From Streptomyces sp. Y2F8-2 (GTDB lineage: Bacteria; Actinomycetota; Actinomycetes; Streptomycetales; Streptomycetaceae): 64,000 nucleotides of DNA. This document shows, piece by piece, positions 34,382 through 43,528 of the stretch; the first letter of the stretch is position 1; every line of letters begins with the position of its first letter. The translations under genes were made by a program, and so were the position numbers. Under the pieces are notes generated by a model. That model worked only from the letters and a program-made list of their open reading frames with translations, did not search any database and was not told the origin of the DNA. Location: NCBI RefSeq assembly GCF_014905555.1, contig NZ_BNGS01000001.1:744001-808000 (forward strand). Direction: 5' to 3'.

Positions 34382-34703
34382 GGATGCCCTCCTTGTACGC
34401 CGGCGGCGCGTGGCTCGCGCCGGGACGATCTGAGAGCCAGTCTCCCCTCATGCCTGGTGGAAGCGCCACCATGTCCCGGTAACGGGCTGGGAGTGTTTTC
34501 GACCACACCCGGGGCGCCACCGGGCGCGCGCCCCCCTGCTTCACCTGGTGAACCCCCAGGTGACACGGTCTCTCCACGGAACATCGTCATGATCCCCACA
34601 CGATGCCCCGTTAGTGTGGTGCTCCTGCCGTCCGGTGACCTTTCCGTGACCTCGACGACCTTGACCGCCCCCACCGGACGCAGACGCACTGGAGGTACCC
34701 GCC
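34382..34703. other. Divergent intergenic region HNH / mscS
   Basis: 322 bases, no gene. It contains a perfect short palindrome TTCACCTGGTGAA (34540-34552), a possible operator, and the ribosome sites of both flanking genes. No convincing -35/-10 pair was found. Confidence 0.4.
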
Positions 34704-35801
34704 GTGTCCCTGCCCGCCCTACTGACCGCCGGCGCCACACCGGCTCCGTCCCCCACGGAGTCGACGGCTCCGGCGGTTCCCACGCTCCAGGACGCCCAGG
34801 AGAGCGCGAACCATGCCGCGAGCTGGGTCGAGCAGAACTGGTCGACCTGGCTCGCGATAGGCCTCAGGGTCATCCTGATCCTGGTCATCGCGGCAGTGCT
34901 GAGAGTGGCGGTACGGCGCGCGATCACCCAGCTCATCGAGCGCATGAACCGCAGCACCGAGGCGACGGCGAACGGCACCTCGCTGGGCGGCCTGCTGGTC
35001 AACGCCGAGCGCCGCCGGCAGCGCGCGGCGGCCATCGGATCGGTGCTGCGCTCGGTGGCGAGCTTCCTGATCCTGGGCACCGCGGCGCTGATGGTGCTGG
35101 CGACCTTCCAGATCAACCTGGCCCCGCTGCTGGCCTCGGCGGGTGTCGCTGGTGTCGCGGTCGGTTTCGGCGCCCGCAACCTGGTCACGGACTTCCTGTC
35201 CGGCGTGTTCATGATCCTCGAGGACCAGTACGGCGTCGGGGACAGCATCGACGCGGGTGTGGCCTCGGGTGAGGTGATCGAGGTCGGCCTGCGAGTGACG
35301 AAGCTGCGCGGTGCCGACGGCGAGATCTGGTACGTCCGCAACGGCGAGATCAAGCGCATCGGCAACCTCTCGCAGGGCTGGGCGACGGCCGGGGTGGACG
35401 TCACCGTCCGCGCGAGCGAGAACCTGGACCGGGTGAAGGCGGTCCTGGACGCGGTGGCCGAGCGGATGAGCAAGGACGAGCCCTGGAACGAGATCCTCTG
35501 GGGCCCCGTCGAGGTGCTCGGACTGGACAGCGTGCTGATCGACTCCATGGTGGTCCGTCTCTCGGCGAAGACCATGCCGGGCAAGGCACTGGCGGTGGAG
35601 CGCGAGCTGCGCTGGCGCGTCAAGCGGGCCTTCGACGAGGAGGACATCCGCATCGTGGGCGGCCTGCCCGCAACCCTCACGGAGGAGGAGGCCGCCGACC
35701 CTGCGGCCCCGGTGGCACCCCCGTCGGCCCACTCCAACCCGGACTCCCCGCAGTCGGAGGCGGCGTCCCCGATCCCACCGCCGCGTCCGGCGGCGAAGTA
35801 G
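34704..35801 (+). CDS. Mechanosensitive ion channel, MscS family
   Basis: A 365-aa channel from GTG 34704, behind GGAGG. One N-terminal helix (WLAIGLRVILILVIAAVLRVAV), a second around SVASFLILGTAALMVLATF and the pore helix LLASAGVAGVAVGFGARNLV, followed by FMILEDQYGVGDSI, which is the MscS beta-domain entry. It releases solutes upon membrane tension during hypo-osmotic shock. The C-terminus after residue 310 is a Pro/Ser-rich, probably disordered tail. Typical for actinobacterial MscS. Confidence 0.92.
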   Translation: MSLPALLTAGATPAPSPTESTAPAVPTLQDAQESANHAASWVEQNWSTWLAIGLRVILILVIAAVLRVAVRRAITQLIERMNRSTEATANGTSLGGLLVNAERRRQRAAAIGSVLRSVASFLILGTAALMVLATFQINLAPLLASAGVAGVAVGFGARNLVTDFLSGVFMILEDQYGVGDSIDAGVASGEVIEVGLRVTKLRGADGEIWYVRNGEIKRIGNLSQGWATAGVDVTVRASENLDRVKAVLDAVAERMSKDEPWNEILWGPVEVLGLDSVLIDSMVVRLSAKTMPGKALAVERELRWRVKRAFDEEDIRIVGGLPATLTEEEAADPAAPVAPPSAHSNPDSPQSEAASPIPPPRPAAK

Positions 35802-35824
35802 CGGGTCGCACGGTCGTGTGAGGG

Positions 35825-35855
35825 AGGCGGCGCCTGGTTGTTCCGGGCGCCGCTT
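35825..35855 (+). terminator. Terminator of the mscS gene
   Basis: GCGGCGCC (35827-35834) pairs with GGCGCCGC (35846-35853), extendable by two weaker pairs, 11-base loop, 25 bases after the stop. Confidence 0.75.
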
Positions 35856-36010
35856 CTTCGTGTGCGCGGGGAGGGCGGAACGGTTCAGCACGCTCGTTCG
35901 GTGAACGGGAACGTTTTTGCAGGTCAGTGACCCGATCGGCTCGCGCATGCTCCTGCCGGGGAACCCAGCGTGGGCGTAGCCTGGCACCAGCGCGACAAGG
36001 AGAACCAGCA

Positions 36011-36634
36011 GTGATCGCCGAACCCCTCATGGAGCCGGTCATGCCACAGGTGGACCCCATCGACCTGTTGATCGCGTTCGAGGAGGCAGCGTCACCGATG
36101 CCGATTCGGGCGGAGTACATCGAGGGGACGGGCATCGTGCCGCCTCAACCGGAGCATCGGCACAACGCCGGGGCCATCAAGCTGATCGTTCAGCTCCACA
36201 TGGCAGGAATGGATCTGGCAGGTGCGGGCGACGGGTTTCGTGTCGCCCACACAGACGGGCGCACCATGGCACTGGTGGTCCCGGACCTCTAGGTCTGCCA
36301 CCGCGAACCCACCGAACTCGACGAGTCCTACCGCAAGGCCCACAAGGGCTGGTATCCGATCAACATGGTCGCGCTCATCGGCGAGGTCACCTCCACCAAC
36401 CACGAGACGGATACAGGCCCCAAGCTGCGCACCTATGCCGCCGCCGGCGTCCCCGTCTACGTACTGATCAACCGCCACACGCAGACGGCGCACTGCTACA
36501 CCGAGCCGATCCTGCCCGGCGACGACCCCACCGCCGCGTACTACGGCAACGAGTCCAAGGTCCACCTGGGCGAACTCCTCACCCTCCCCAACCCCTACCC
36601 CACCCTGGACACGACCCCTTTCCTGGAGAGCTGA
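36011..36634 (+). pseudogene. Uma2-family (DUF820) endonuclease gene with internal amber codon
   Basis: GTG 36011 follows AAGGAG. The reading frame runs through LIAFEEAASPMPIRAEYIEG and RVAHTDGRTMALVVPDL and then meets TAG at 36290-36292. The same frame continues without other damage through VCHREPTELDESYRKAHKGWYP, LIGEVTSTNHETDTGPKL, YAAAGVPVYVLINR and TEPILPGDD to a stop at 36634. These are the Uma2 motifs on both sides (PDL, E-V-T-S, D...K...Y). An intact gene would encode 207 residues. One nonsense change therefore splits it; it may be inactive, or read through at low level. Confidence 0.85.
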
Positions 36635-36670
36635 CCCGGTAACGACTCGGTCGCCCGCCGGTGGCCGGTA

Positions 36671-36700
36671 TTGACGCCTCCGGCGGTTCGCGCCTACCTT
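36671..36700 (+). promoter_or_regulatory. Promoter of the csn operon
   Basis: TTGACG (36671-36676), 18-base spacer and TACCTT (36695-36700): a good housekeeping-sigma promoter. The start site is predicted around 36707, just ahead of the palindrome at 36712. Confidence 0.75.
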
Positions 36701-36711
36701 CCTGCCACCGA

Positions 36712-36726
36712 TAGGAAACCTTCCTA
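36712..36726. promoter_or_regulatory. CsnR-type operator
   Basis: Inverted repeat TAGGAA-ACC-TTCCTA (36712-36717 and 36721-36726), immediately downstream of the predicted transcription start of csnR. From the literature on chitosanase regulation I recall CsnR boxes as AGGAAA/TTTCCT palindromes, which this matches in form. Confidence 0.75.
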
Positions 36727-36813
36727 ACAGATCGCGAGCACAGCGATCAGTCGGTGGACTTCCCCGCGCCCTCACTGAGAAGCTGGGCCGTTGAAAGGCA
36801 GGTGGCGACACGC

Positions 36814-38025
36814 ATGGCAGGATCCGCCGGTACACCGGGCACCCCCCGGGTGCTGCGCGCCATGAACGACCGCGCCGCCCTGGATCTGCTCCTGGAGCAC
36901 GGCCCGCTCAGCCGCACCCGCATCGGCAAGCTCACCGGCCTGTCGAAGCCCACCGCCTCCCAACTGCTCGCCCGTCTCGAGGCCGCCGGACTCGTCCTGA
37001 TGACCGGTACCAGCGAGGGCCGCCCGGGCCCCAGCGCCCAGCTGTACGTCGTCAACCCGGCCGCCGCCCATGTCGCCGGCCTGGACGTCACCCCCGAGCG
37101 CATCCTCGCCGCCGTCGCCGACATCACGGGCCGGACGGTCGGCGAGTACGAGCTGCCCACCCCCGGCCGCCGCACGGCGCAACCCGTCGTACGGCAGGTC
37201 ACCGACGCCCTCGACGGCGCCGTGAAGGCCGCCGGGCTCGCCGCCTCCGACGTGCACCGGGTGGTCATCGGCACCCCGGGCGCCTTCGACCCCAACACCG
37301 GCCGCCTGCGCTACGCCTCCCACCTGCCCGGCTGGCACTCCCCCACGCTGCTGGAGGAACTGGCCGCCGCCCTGCCGATGCCGGTCGAGTACGAGAACGA
37401 CGTCAACCTCGTCGCCCTCGCCGAGCAGCGCCTGGGCGCGGCCAGGGGCCACGACGACTTCGTCCTGCTGTGGAGCGAGGGCGGTCTCGGCGCGGCCCTC
37501 GTCCTCGGCGGACGCCTGCACCGCGGCTGGACCGGCGGCGCGGGCGAGGTCGGGTTCCTGCCGGTGCCCGGCGCACCCCTGGTGCGCCACGTCACCAAGG
37601 CCAACAGCGGCGGCTTCCAGGAACTGGCCGGCTCCCAGACCATCCCGGCACTGGCCCGCGAACTCGGCATCGACGACGTACCCACCGGCCCGTACGCCGA
37701 GGTCGCCGCCACCCTCGTCGCCCGGGCCGCCGACAGCGCCACCGGCCCCCACCGGCGGCTCCTTCAGACGTACGCGACCCGGCTGGCCACCGGTCTGGCC
37801 TCGCTCGCCTCCGTGCTCGACCCCGAACTCGTCGTCCTCAGCGGCGCCTCCCTCACCGCCGGGGGCGAGCCGCTGCGAGGCCTGCTCCAGGCCGAACTGG
37901 AGGAGCTGGCCGCATCCCGGCCACGCCTCGTCGTAGGCGACGTGCGTGAACACCCCGTGCTGCGCGGGGCGCTGGAGAGCGCCCTCGCCACCACCCGCGA
38001 CGAGGTCTTCGACACCTCGCGCTGA
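36814..38025 (+). CDS. csnR: ROK-family repressor of chitosan utilisation
   Basis: A 403-aa ROK regulator, first gene of the csn operon. ATG 36814 has AGGTGG eight bases upstream; GTG 36802 or 36754 would extend it. N-terminal winged HTH: LDLLLEHGPLSRTRIGKLTGLSKPTASQLL. The ROK domain (VAGLDVTPERILAAVADITG, VIGTPGAFDPNTGRL, YENDVNLVALAEQ) lacks the CxCGxxGC zinc motif that the ROK protein at 691 has. In Streptomyces, CsnR represses chitosanase and the chitosan-oligosaccharide uptake operon and is relieved by chitosan oligomers. Gene order and the operator upstream support the same job here. Named by synteny. Confidence 0.87.
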   Translation: MAGSAGTPGTPRVLRAMNDRAALDLLLEHGPLSRTRIGKLTGLSKPTASQLLARLEAAGLVLMTGTSEGRPGPSAQLYVVNPAAAHVAGLDVTPERILAAVADITGRTVGEYELPTPGRRTAQPVVRQVTDALDGAVKAAGLAASDVHRVVIGTPGAFDPNTGRLRYASHLPGWHSPTLLEELAAALPMPVEYENDVNLVALAEQRLGAARGHDDFVLLWSEGGLGAALVLGGRLHRGWTGGAGEVGFLPVPGAPLVRHVTKANSGGFQELAGSQTIPALARELGIDDVPTGPYAEVAATLVARAADSATGPHRRLLQTYATRLATGLASLASVLDPELVVLSGASLTAGGEPLRGLLQAELEELAASRPRLVVGDVREHPVLRGALESALATTRDEVFDTSR

Positions 38026-38113
38026 GTCCCCGGGTCCCCACCCCGGTTCCACCCCTGCCCCGGCACCCACTCCGGTCGAACCACACCCCCGCCCGTCCCA
38101 GGGAGACCCCGTC

Positions 38114-39445
38114 ATGCCCGAAACAGTCCGAAAAGTTGCTTTCGCCCTGACCGCATCGGTCGCTCTCCTCACGACCGCCTGTACCGGCCAGTCCTCCTCC
38201 GGCGCGAGTGACGACGCGTCCAAGCAGACCACCATCAACTTCTGGCACGCCTGGAGCGCGCCGAACGAGACCAAGGCCGTGAACGCGCTGATCGCCGGCT
38301 TCGAGAAGGCGCACCCCAACATCCACGTCAACGTCGTCGCCAACATGACCGACGACAAGATCAACCAGGCGCTGCGCACGGGCGGCGACAAGGCCCCGGA
38401 CGTCATCTCCTCATTCACCACCAACAACGTCGGCAAGTTCTGCTCGTCGGGTGCACTGGTCGACCTCAACCCCTTCTTCAAGAAGGCGGGCATCGACCCG
38501 GAGACGACGTTCCCGAAGGCGATGAACGAATACACCCAGTTCGACGGGAACCGCTGCTCGGCGCCGCTGCTGGGTGACGCCTACGGGCTCTACTACAACA
38601 AGACGGCCTTCGCGAAGGCGGGCATCAAGACTCCGCCGAAGACCTGGTCCGAATTCGAGACCGACGCCAAGAAACTGACCATCCCGGACGGCGACAGCTA
38701 CAAGCAGCTCGGCTTCATGCCGGACTACCACGGCTGGGAGACCACGACCGAGCACTACTTCGGCCAGTTCTCCCCGACGTACTTCGACAAGGCCGGCAAG
38801 TCGCAGCTCGCCACGGACCCCGCCTTCGAGGCCGGATTCAAGCTCCAGAAGAAGCTCGTCGACGAACTCGGCGGCTTCAAGAAACTGGAGACCTACCGTT
38901 CCAAGCTCGGCGACGAATGGGGCGTCAAGCACCCCTTCCACACCGGTCAGGTGGCCATGCAGCTGGACGGCGAATGGCGCCTGGGCATGGCCCTGGACGC
39001 CAAGCCGAAGTTCGACATCGGCGTGGCCCCGCTGCCCGTCCCCGACGACCAGGTGAGCCAGTACGGCAAGGGCTACATCACCGGCACCATCACCGGCATC
39101 TCCGCCGCCAGCCACAAGCAGAACGCGGCCTGGGAGCTGGTGAAGTACATGACCACGGACACGGACGCGGTGGTGAACTTCTCCAACGCCATCCACAACG
39201 TGCCCTCGACCCTTGCCGCGCTGAAGTCCCCGAAGCTGAAGTACGACCCGCGCTTCAAGACGTTCCTGGACATCGCCGCGAACCCGAACTCGACCACCTC
39301 TCCGGCCTCCATCAACGGCGGCGTGTATCTCACGACGATCCAGAACTTCGGCTACGACTACGAGAGCGGAAAGGTCACCGACCTCAAGGCGGGCCTGAAG
39401 AAGACGGCCGCGCAGATCGACACGGACATCGCGCAGGCGAAGTAG
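38114..39445 (+). CDS. csnE: Chitosan-oligosaccharide ABC transporter binding lipoprotein
   Basis: A 443-aa extracellular solute-binding protein family 1 lipoprotein. ATG 38114 follows GGGAGA. Lipobox LLTTAC places the lipidated cysteine at C23. Sugar-binding-protein signatures include INFWHAWSAPNETKAVN, NADxKxN-type NMTDDKINQALRTG and APLLGDAYGLYYNKTAF. It starts 88 bases after csnR. It would capture glucosamine oligomers and pass them to CsnF/CsnG. The family is certain and the substrate is inferred from gene order. No ATPase is encoded in the operon; the multi-sugar ATPase MsiK encoded elsewhere normally serves these systems in Streptomyces. Confidence 0.9.
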   Translation: MPETVRKVAFALTASVALLTTACTGQSSSGASDDASKQTTINFWHAWSAPNETKAVNALIAGFEKAHPNIHVNVVANMTDDKINQALRTGGDKAPDVISSFTTNNVGKFCSSGALVDLNPFFKKAGIDPETTFPKAMNEYTQFDGNRCSAPLLGDAYGLYYNKTAFAKAGIKTPPKTWSEFETDAKKLTIPDGDSYKQLGFMPDYHGWETTTEHYFGQFSPTYFDKAGKSQLATDPAFEAGFKLQKKLVDELGGFKKLETYRSKLGDEWGVKHPFHTGQVAMQLDGEWRLGMALDAKPKFDIGVAPLPVPDDQVSQYGKGYITGTITGISAASHKQNAAWELVKYMTTDTDAVVNFSNAIHNVPSTLAALKSPKLKYDPRFKTFLDIAANPNSTTSPASINGGVYLTTIQNFGYDYESGKVTDLKAGLKKTAAQIDTDIAQAK

Positions 39446-39452
39446 TCCGACG

Positions 39453-40394
39453 ATGAGCACCATCACTCTGGCGTCGAAGCGCCGCAGGTCGGCGCTTCGC
39501 ACTCTCGCCTTCATGTCGCCCTGGTTGATCGGCTTCGCGGTCTTCTTCGCGTATCCGCTGATCTCGACGGTCTATTTCTCCTTCATGCACTACGACGGCT
39601 TCAAAGCGCCGACGTGGAGCGGGACGAAGAACTGGACGTACGTCTTCGAGCACTACCCCTACTTCTGGCCGGCTCTGCGAAACACCCTGTGGCTGGTGGT
39701 GGTCACGGTGACCCTGCGAGTCCTCTTCGGACTGGGCATCGGCCTCCTCATCACGAAGATCAAGACCGGCACGGGTGTCTTCCGCACCCTCTTCTACCTG
39801 CCCTACCTGGCCCCACCAGTGGCGGCCACGATGGCCTTCGCCTTTCTCCTCAACCCCGGTACCGGCCCGGTCAACTCGATCCTGGAGAAGATCGGCATCC
39901 CGGCCCCGGGCTGGTTCAACGACCCGAACTGGTCCAAGCCGGCCCTCACTCTCCTCTTCCTGTGGGGCGTGGGCGACCTGATGGTCATCTTCATGGCCGC
40001 GCTGCTCGACGTACCGAAGGAGCAGTACGAGGCGGCCGAGCTGGACGGGGCCTCGGCGTGGCAGCGGTTCCGGTTCGTCACGGTCCCGAACATCTCGCCG
40101 ATCATCATGTTCGCGGTGGTCACCGGGGTGATCGCGGCGATGCAGTGCTACACCCAGCCGCTGGTCGCCGGAAAGGTCGCCTCGGGCGTGATCCAGGGCG
40201 CGGGCACCATGTTCGAGCCCGGCTACCCCGAGAGGTCGACGCTCACCCTCCCCCAACTCGTCTACAACCTGGGCTTCCAGCGCTTCGACTACGGCTCGGC
40301 CTGTGTGGTCGCCCTCGTCCTGTTCGCCCTCTCCATGGCCTTCACCGCGTTCCTGATGCGGCGCCGCGGCGGACTCATCCAGGCAGGTGACTGA
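39453..40394 (+). CDS. csnF: Chitosan-oligosaccharide ABC transporter permease 1
   Basis: A 313-aa MalF-type permease with six helices. ATG 39453 starts 7 bases after the csnE stop. Motifs: LAFMSPWLIGFAVFFAYPLI at the N-terminus and the EAA loop EQYEAAELDGASAWQRFRFV with TVPNISP. The PxxTVYFSF-like ISTVYFSFMHYDGF is typical for sugar permeases of the carbohydrate uptake 1 family. It forms a heterodimer with CsnG. Confidence 0.9.
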   Translation: MSTITLASKRRRSALRTLAFMSPWLIGFAVFFAYPLISTVYFSFMHYDGFKAPTWSGTKNWTYVFEHYPYFWPALRNTLWLVVVTVTLRVLFGLGIGLLITKIKTGTGVFRTLFYLPYLAPPVAATMAFAFLLNPGTGPVNSILEKIGIPAPGWFNDPNWSKPALTLLFLWGVGDLMVIFMAALLDVPKEQYEAAELDGASAWQRFRFVTVPNISPIIMFAVVTGVIAAMQCYTQPLVAGKVASGVIQGAGTMFEPGYPERSTLTLPQLVYNLGFQRFDYGSACVVALVLFALSMAFTAFLMRRRGGLIQAGD

Positions 40395-40397
40395 CAG

Positions 40398-41291
40398 ATG
40401 ACCCAAGTACTGGACCGGCCCGTGGAGTTGAAGACCCCGGCCTCCCCCGCCGAACGCACGGCCCGCCGCAAGGCGCTCCTGGAATGGATAGCCATCCACT
40501 CCCTCGGCATCGCCGCGGCCCTGTTCTTCACCCTCCCCTTCGTCTTCGTCTTCCTCACCTCGCTCATGAGCGACGACCAGGCCCTCAGCCGGGACCTGAT
40601 CCCGCACACCTGGGAGTGGGCCAACTACCGCAAGGTCTTCGACACCCCGGGCTTTCTCACCTGGTGGAAGAACACCCTGATCTACGCCGGCGCGGGCACG
40701 GTCCTCGTGGTCCTGTCCTCGATCCCCGTGGCGTACGCGCTGGCCAAGTTCCGCTTCCGGGGCCGCAACCTCTCCCTGATGCTGGTGATCTCGATGATGA
40801 TGCTGCCGCCCCAGGTGGTGGTCATCCCGATGTACCTGTTCTGGGCAAAGCAGCTGGATCTGTCCGGCACCCTGTGGCCGCTGATCATCCCGCTCGCATT
40901 CGGGGACGCGTTCTCGATCTTCCTCCTCCGCCAGTTCCTGATGACGATCCCCAACGAGTACCTGGACGCGGCGAAGGTGGACGGCTGCGGAGACATGCGC
41001 ACCCTGCTGAAAGTCGTCCTCCCGATGGCGAAGCCCGGCATCGCCGCGGTGGCCCTCTTCCAGTTCTTCAACGCCTGGAACGACTACTTCGGCCCCCAGA
41101 TCTACACCTCGGAGAACCCGGCCGCCTGGACCCTCAGTTACGGCCTGGAGTCCTTCAAAGGCGCCCACCACACCGACTGGAACCTCACCATGGCCGCGAC
41201 CGTGCTGGTCATGGCCCCCGTGATCCTCGTGTTCTTCTTCGCCCAGAAGGCGTTCGTAGAGGGCGTCACGCTGACCGGAGTGAAGGGTTAA
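40398..41291 (+). CDS. csnG: Chitosan-oligosaccharide ABC transporter permease 2
   Basis: A 297-aa MalG-type permease. ATG 40398 begins 3 bases after the csnF stop. It has SLGIAAALFFTLPFVFVFLTSL as first helix, AYALAKFRFRGRNLSLMLVI and MMLPPQVVVIPMYLF, then the EAA loop NEYLDAAKVDGCGDMRTLLK and VVLPMAKPG. The C-terminus ends FFFAQKAFVEGVTLTGVKG, which is the MalG-type end. Partner of CsnF. Confidence 0.92.
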   Translation: MTQVLDRPVELKTPASPAERTARRKALLEWIAIHSLGIAAALFFTLPFVFVFLTSLMSDDQALSRDLIPHTWEWANYRKVFDTPGFLTWWKNTLIYAGAGTVLVVLSSIPVAYALAKFRFRGRNLSLMLVISMMMLPPQVVVIPMYLFWAKQLDLSGTLWPLIIPLAFGDAFSIFLLRQFLMTIPNEYLDAAKVDGCGDMRTLLKVVLPMAKPGIAAVALFQFFNAWNDYFGPQIYTSENPAAWTLSYGLESFKGAHHTDWNLTMAATVLVMAPVILVFFFAQKAFVEGVTLTGVKG

Positions 41292-41297
41292 CTGTTC

Positions 41298-42563
41298 ATG
41301 AAACTCACCGTGGTCGGCGGAGGCTCGACCTACACCCCCGAACTCATCGACGGCTTCGCCCGGCTGCGCGACACCCTGCCCGTCGAGGAGCTGGTCCTCG
41401 TCGACCCGGCGCCCGAACGCCTGGAGCTGGTGAGTGGGCTGGCCCGCCGGATCTTCGCCAAACAGGGGCACGACGGCCGGATCGTGACGACCGACGACCT
41501 GGACGCCGGCGTGGACGGCGCCGACGCCGTGCTGCTCCAGCTGCGCGTCGGCGGCCAGGCCGCGCGGGAGCAGGACGAGACCTGGCCGCTGGAGTGCGGC
41601 TGCGTCGGCCAGGAGACGACCGGCGCGGGCGGCCTCGCCAAGGCGCTGCGTACGGTGCCGGTGGTCCTGGACATCGCCGAACGGGTCCGCCGCACCAACC
41701 CGAAGGCCTGGATCATCGACTTCACCAACCCTGTCGGCATCGTCACCCGTGCCCTGCTGAAGGAGGGCCACCGGGCCGTCGGACTGTGCAACGTGGCGAT
41801 CGGCTTCCAGCGGAAGTTCGCCGCGCTGCTGGGGGTCACCCCGGCTGATGTGCACCTGGACCATGTGGGCCTGAACCATCTCACCTGGGAGACCGGTGTG
41901 CGCCTGGGCGGCCCCGAGGGCGAGAACGTGCTGCCCAAGCTGCTCACCGAGCACGGCGAGGCGATCGCCGCCGATCTGCGCCTGCCCAGGGCCCTGGTGG
42001 ACCGGCTCGGCGTGGTCCCGTCGTACTACCTGCGCTACTACTACGCGCACGACGAGGTCGTGCGGGAACTGAGGACGAAGCCCTCGCGCGCCGCCGAAGT
42101 CGCCGCCATGGAACGGGAGTTGCTGCAGATGTACGGCGACCCGGCGCTCGACGAGAAGCCGGCGCTGCTCGCCCGGCGGGGCGGCGCCTACTACTCGGAG
42201 GCCGCGGTCGACCTCGCGGCGGCGCTGCTCGGCGGTTCCGGGTCGCCGTACCAGGTGGTGAACGCGTACAACCACGGCACGCTGCCCTTCCTCCCCGACG
42301 ACGCGGTGATCGAGGTGCAGGCGGCCGTCGGCCCGCACGGACCGGCCCCGCTGCCTGTACCGGCCGTGGACCCGCTGTACGCGGGGCTGATGGCGAACGT
42401 GACGGCGTACGAGGAGCTGGCCCTGGACGCCGCCCTGCGCGGCGGCCGGGACCGTGTCTTCCGCGCCCTGCTCTCCCACCCCCTGATCGGCCAGTACGAC
42501 CACGCCGACGCCCTCACCGACCGACTGATCGCGCACAACCGGGAGCACCTCGCGTGGGCCTGA
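41298..42563 (+). CDS. csnH: 6-phospho-beta-glycosidase, glycoside hydrolase family 4
   Basis: A 421-aa GH4 enzyme. ATG 41298 begins 6 bases after csnG. The N-terminal NAD-binding motif is LTVVGGGSTYTPELIDG. The metal-binding residues C164 (GLCNVAIGFQ) and H194 (VGLNHLTWE) are present, and the catalytic region HDEVVRELRTKPSRAAEV follows. GH4 uses NAD+ and a divalent metal in an oxidation-elimination mechanism and usually acts on 6-phosphorylated sugars. Within csn it would split phosphorylated glucosamine oligomers produced by CsnK. The 10-base overlap with csnK fits coupling. Confidence 0.9.
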   Translation: MKLTVVGGGSTYTPELIDGFARLRDTLPVEELVLVDPAPERLELVSGLARRIFAKQGHDGRIVTTDDLDAGVDGADAVLLQLRVGGQAAREQDETWPLECGCVGQETTGAGGLAKALRTVPVVLDIAERVRRTNPKAWIIDFTNPVGIVTRALLKEGHRAVGLCNVAIGFQRKFAALLGVTPADVHLDHVGLNHLTWETGVRLGGPEGENVLPKLLTEHGEAIAADLRLPRALVDRLGVVPSYYLRYYYAHDEVVRELRTKPSRAAEVAAMERELLQMYGDPALDEKPALLARRGGAYYSEAAVDLAAALLGGSGSPYQVVNAYNHGTLPFLPDDAVIEVQAAVGPHGPAPLPVPAVDPLYAGLMANVTAYEELALDAALRGGRDRVFRALLSHPLIGQYDHADALTDRLIAHNREHLAWA

Positions 42564-43528
42564 CCGCAAGTGTCCTCGCCATCGACGCGGGCAACAGCAA
42601 GACCGACGTCGCCGTGGTGGCCGCCGACGGCGAGGTCCTCGGCACCGCGCGGGGCGGGGGGTTCCGGCCGCCGGCCGTGGGCGTGGAGACGGCGGTGGAC
42701 GCCCTGGCGGAAGCCGTCGAGCGGGCCTGCGCGGCGGCGGGGGTCGCCTCGGTCGCCCATGTCTCGGCCTGCCTGGCCAACGCCGACCTGCCGGTGGAGG
42801 AGGAGCAGCTGGCCGCCGCGCTGCACGCGCGCGCGTGGGGCACGACGGTGGAGGTGCGCAACGACACGTTCGCGATCCTGCGGGCCGGGGTGGCCGAACC
42901 GAGAGGCGTCGCCGTGGTCTGCGGCGCCGGCATCAACTGCGTCGGCATGCGCCCCGACGGACGCACCGCCCGCTTCCCCGCACTCGGCCGCATCTCCGGT
43001 GACTGGGGCGGCGGCTGGGGCCTTGCGGAGGAGGCCATGTGGTGGGCGGCGCGCGCGGAGGACGGCCGCGGCGGCTCCACCGCCCTGGCACGCACGCTGC
43101 CGGCGCACTTCGGTCTCGCCTCGGTGTACGCGCTCATCGAGGCGCTGCACCTGGGACACATCGCCCACGACCGGCGCCACGAGCTGACCCCGGTGCTGTT
43201 CGCGACGGCCGAGGAGGGCGACCCGGTGGCCCGCGCGGTCGTGGACCGGTTGGCGGAGGAGGTGGTCACGATGGCGACGGTGGCGCTGAGGCGGCTGGAC
43301 CTCCTGGAGGAGGAGACCCCGGTCGTACTGGGCGGCAGCATCCTGGCGGCCCGGCACCCCCAACTGGACGGCGCGGTGAGGGACCTCCTGGCGTCGAAGG
43401 CCCCGAAGGCGGTCCCCCAGGTGGTCACGGCCCGCCCGGTCCTGGGAGCGGCACTACTGGGCCTGGACCACGAGGGCGCCCCGCGGCAGGCCCAGGAACG
43501 GGTACGGGGGTACTACGAGGGGACGTAG
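42554..43528 (+). CDS. csnK: Amino-sugar kinase, BadF/BadG/BcrA/BcrD ATPase family
   Basis: A 324-aa kinase with the ASKHA fold, like N-acetylglucosamine kinase. GTG 42554 overlaps the csnH end by 10 bases. The phosphate-1 motif is VLAIDAGNSKTDVAVV, followed by VEVRNDTFAILRAG (phosphate 2) and GVAVVCGAGINCVG, SGDWGGGWGLAEEA and the adenosine-site region VVLGGSILAA. It would phosphorylate imported glucosamine units before GH4 cleavage. Last gene of the csn operon; a 364-base repeat-bearing gap follows. Confidence 0.9.
   Translation: MGLTASVLAIDAGNSKTDVAVVAADGEVLGTARGGGFRPPAVGVETAVDALAEAVERACAAAGVASVAHVSACLANADLPVEEEQLAAALHARAWGTTVEVRNDTFAILRAGVAEPRGVAVVCGAGINCVGMRPDGRTARFPALGRISGDWGGGWGLAEEAMWWAARAEDGRGGSTALARTLPAHFGLASVYALIEALHLGHIAHDRRHELTPVLFATAEEGDPVARAVVDRLAEEVVTMATVALRRLDLLEEETPVVLGGSILAARHPQLDGAVRDLLASKAPKAVPQVVTARPVLGAALLGLDHEGAPRQAQERVRGYYEGT

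Noticed and set aside
39384..42569. A minus-strand open frame of over 1000 codons opposite csnF, csnG and csnH
   Set aside because: Same reason: all conserved motifs are on the plus strand, and the minus-strand product is low-complexity Gln/Glu/His/Arg.
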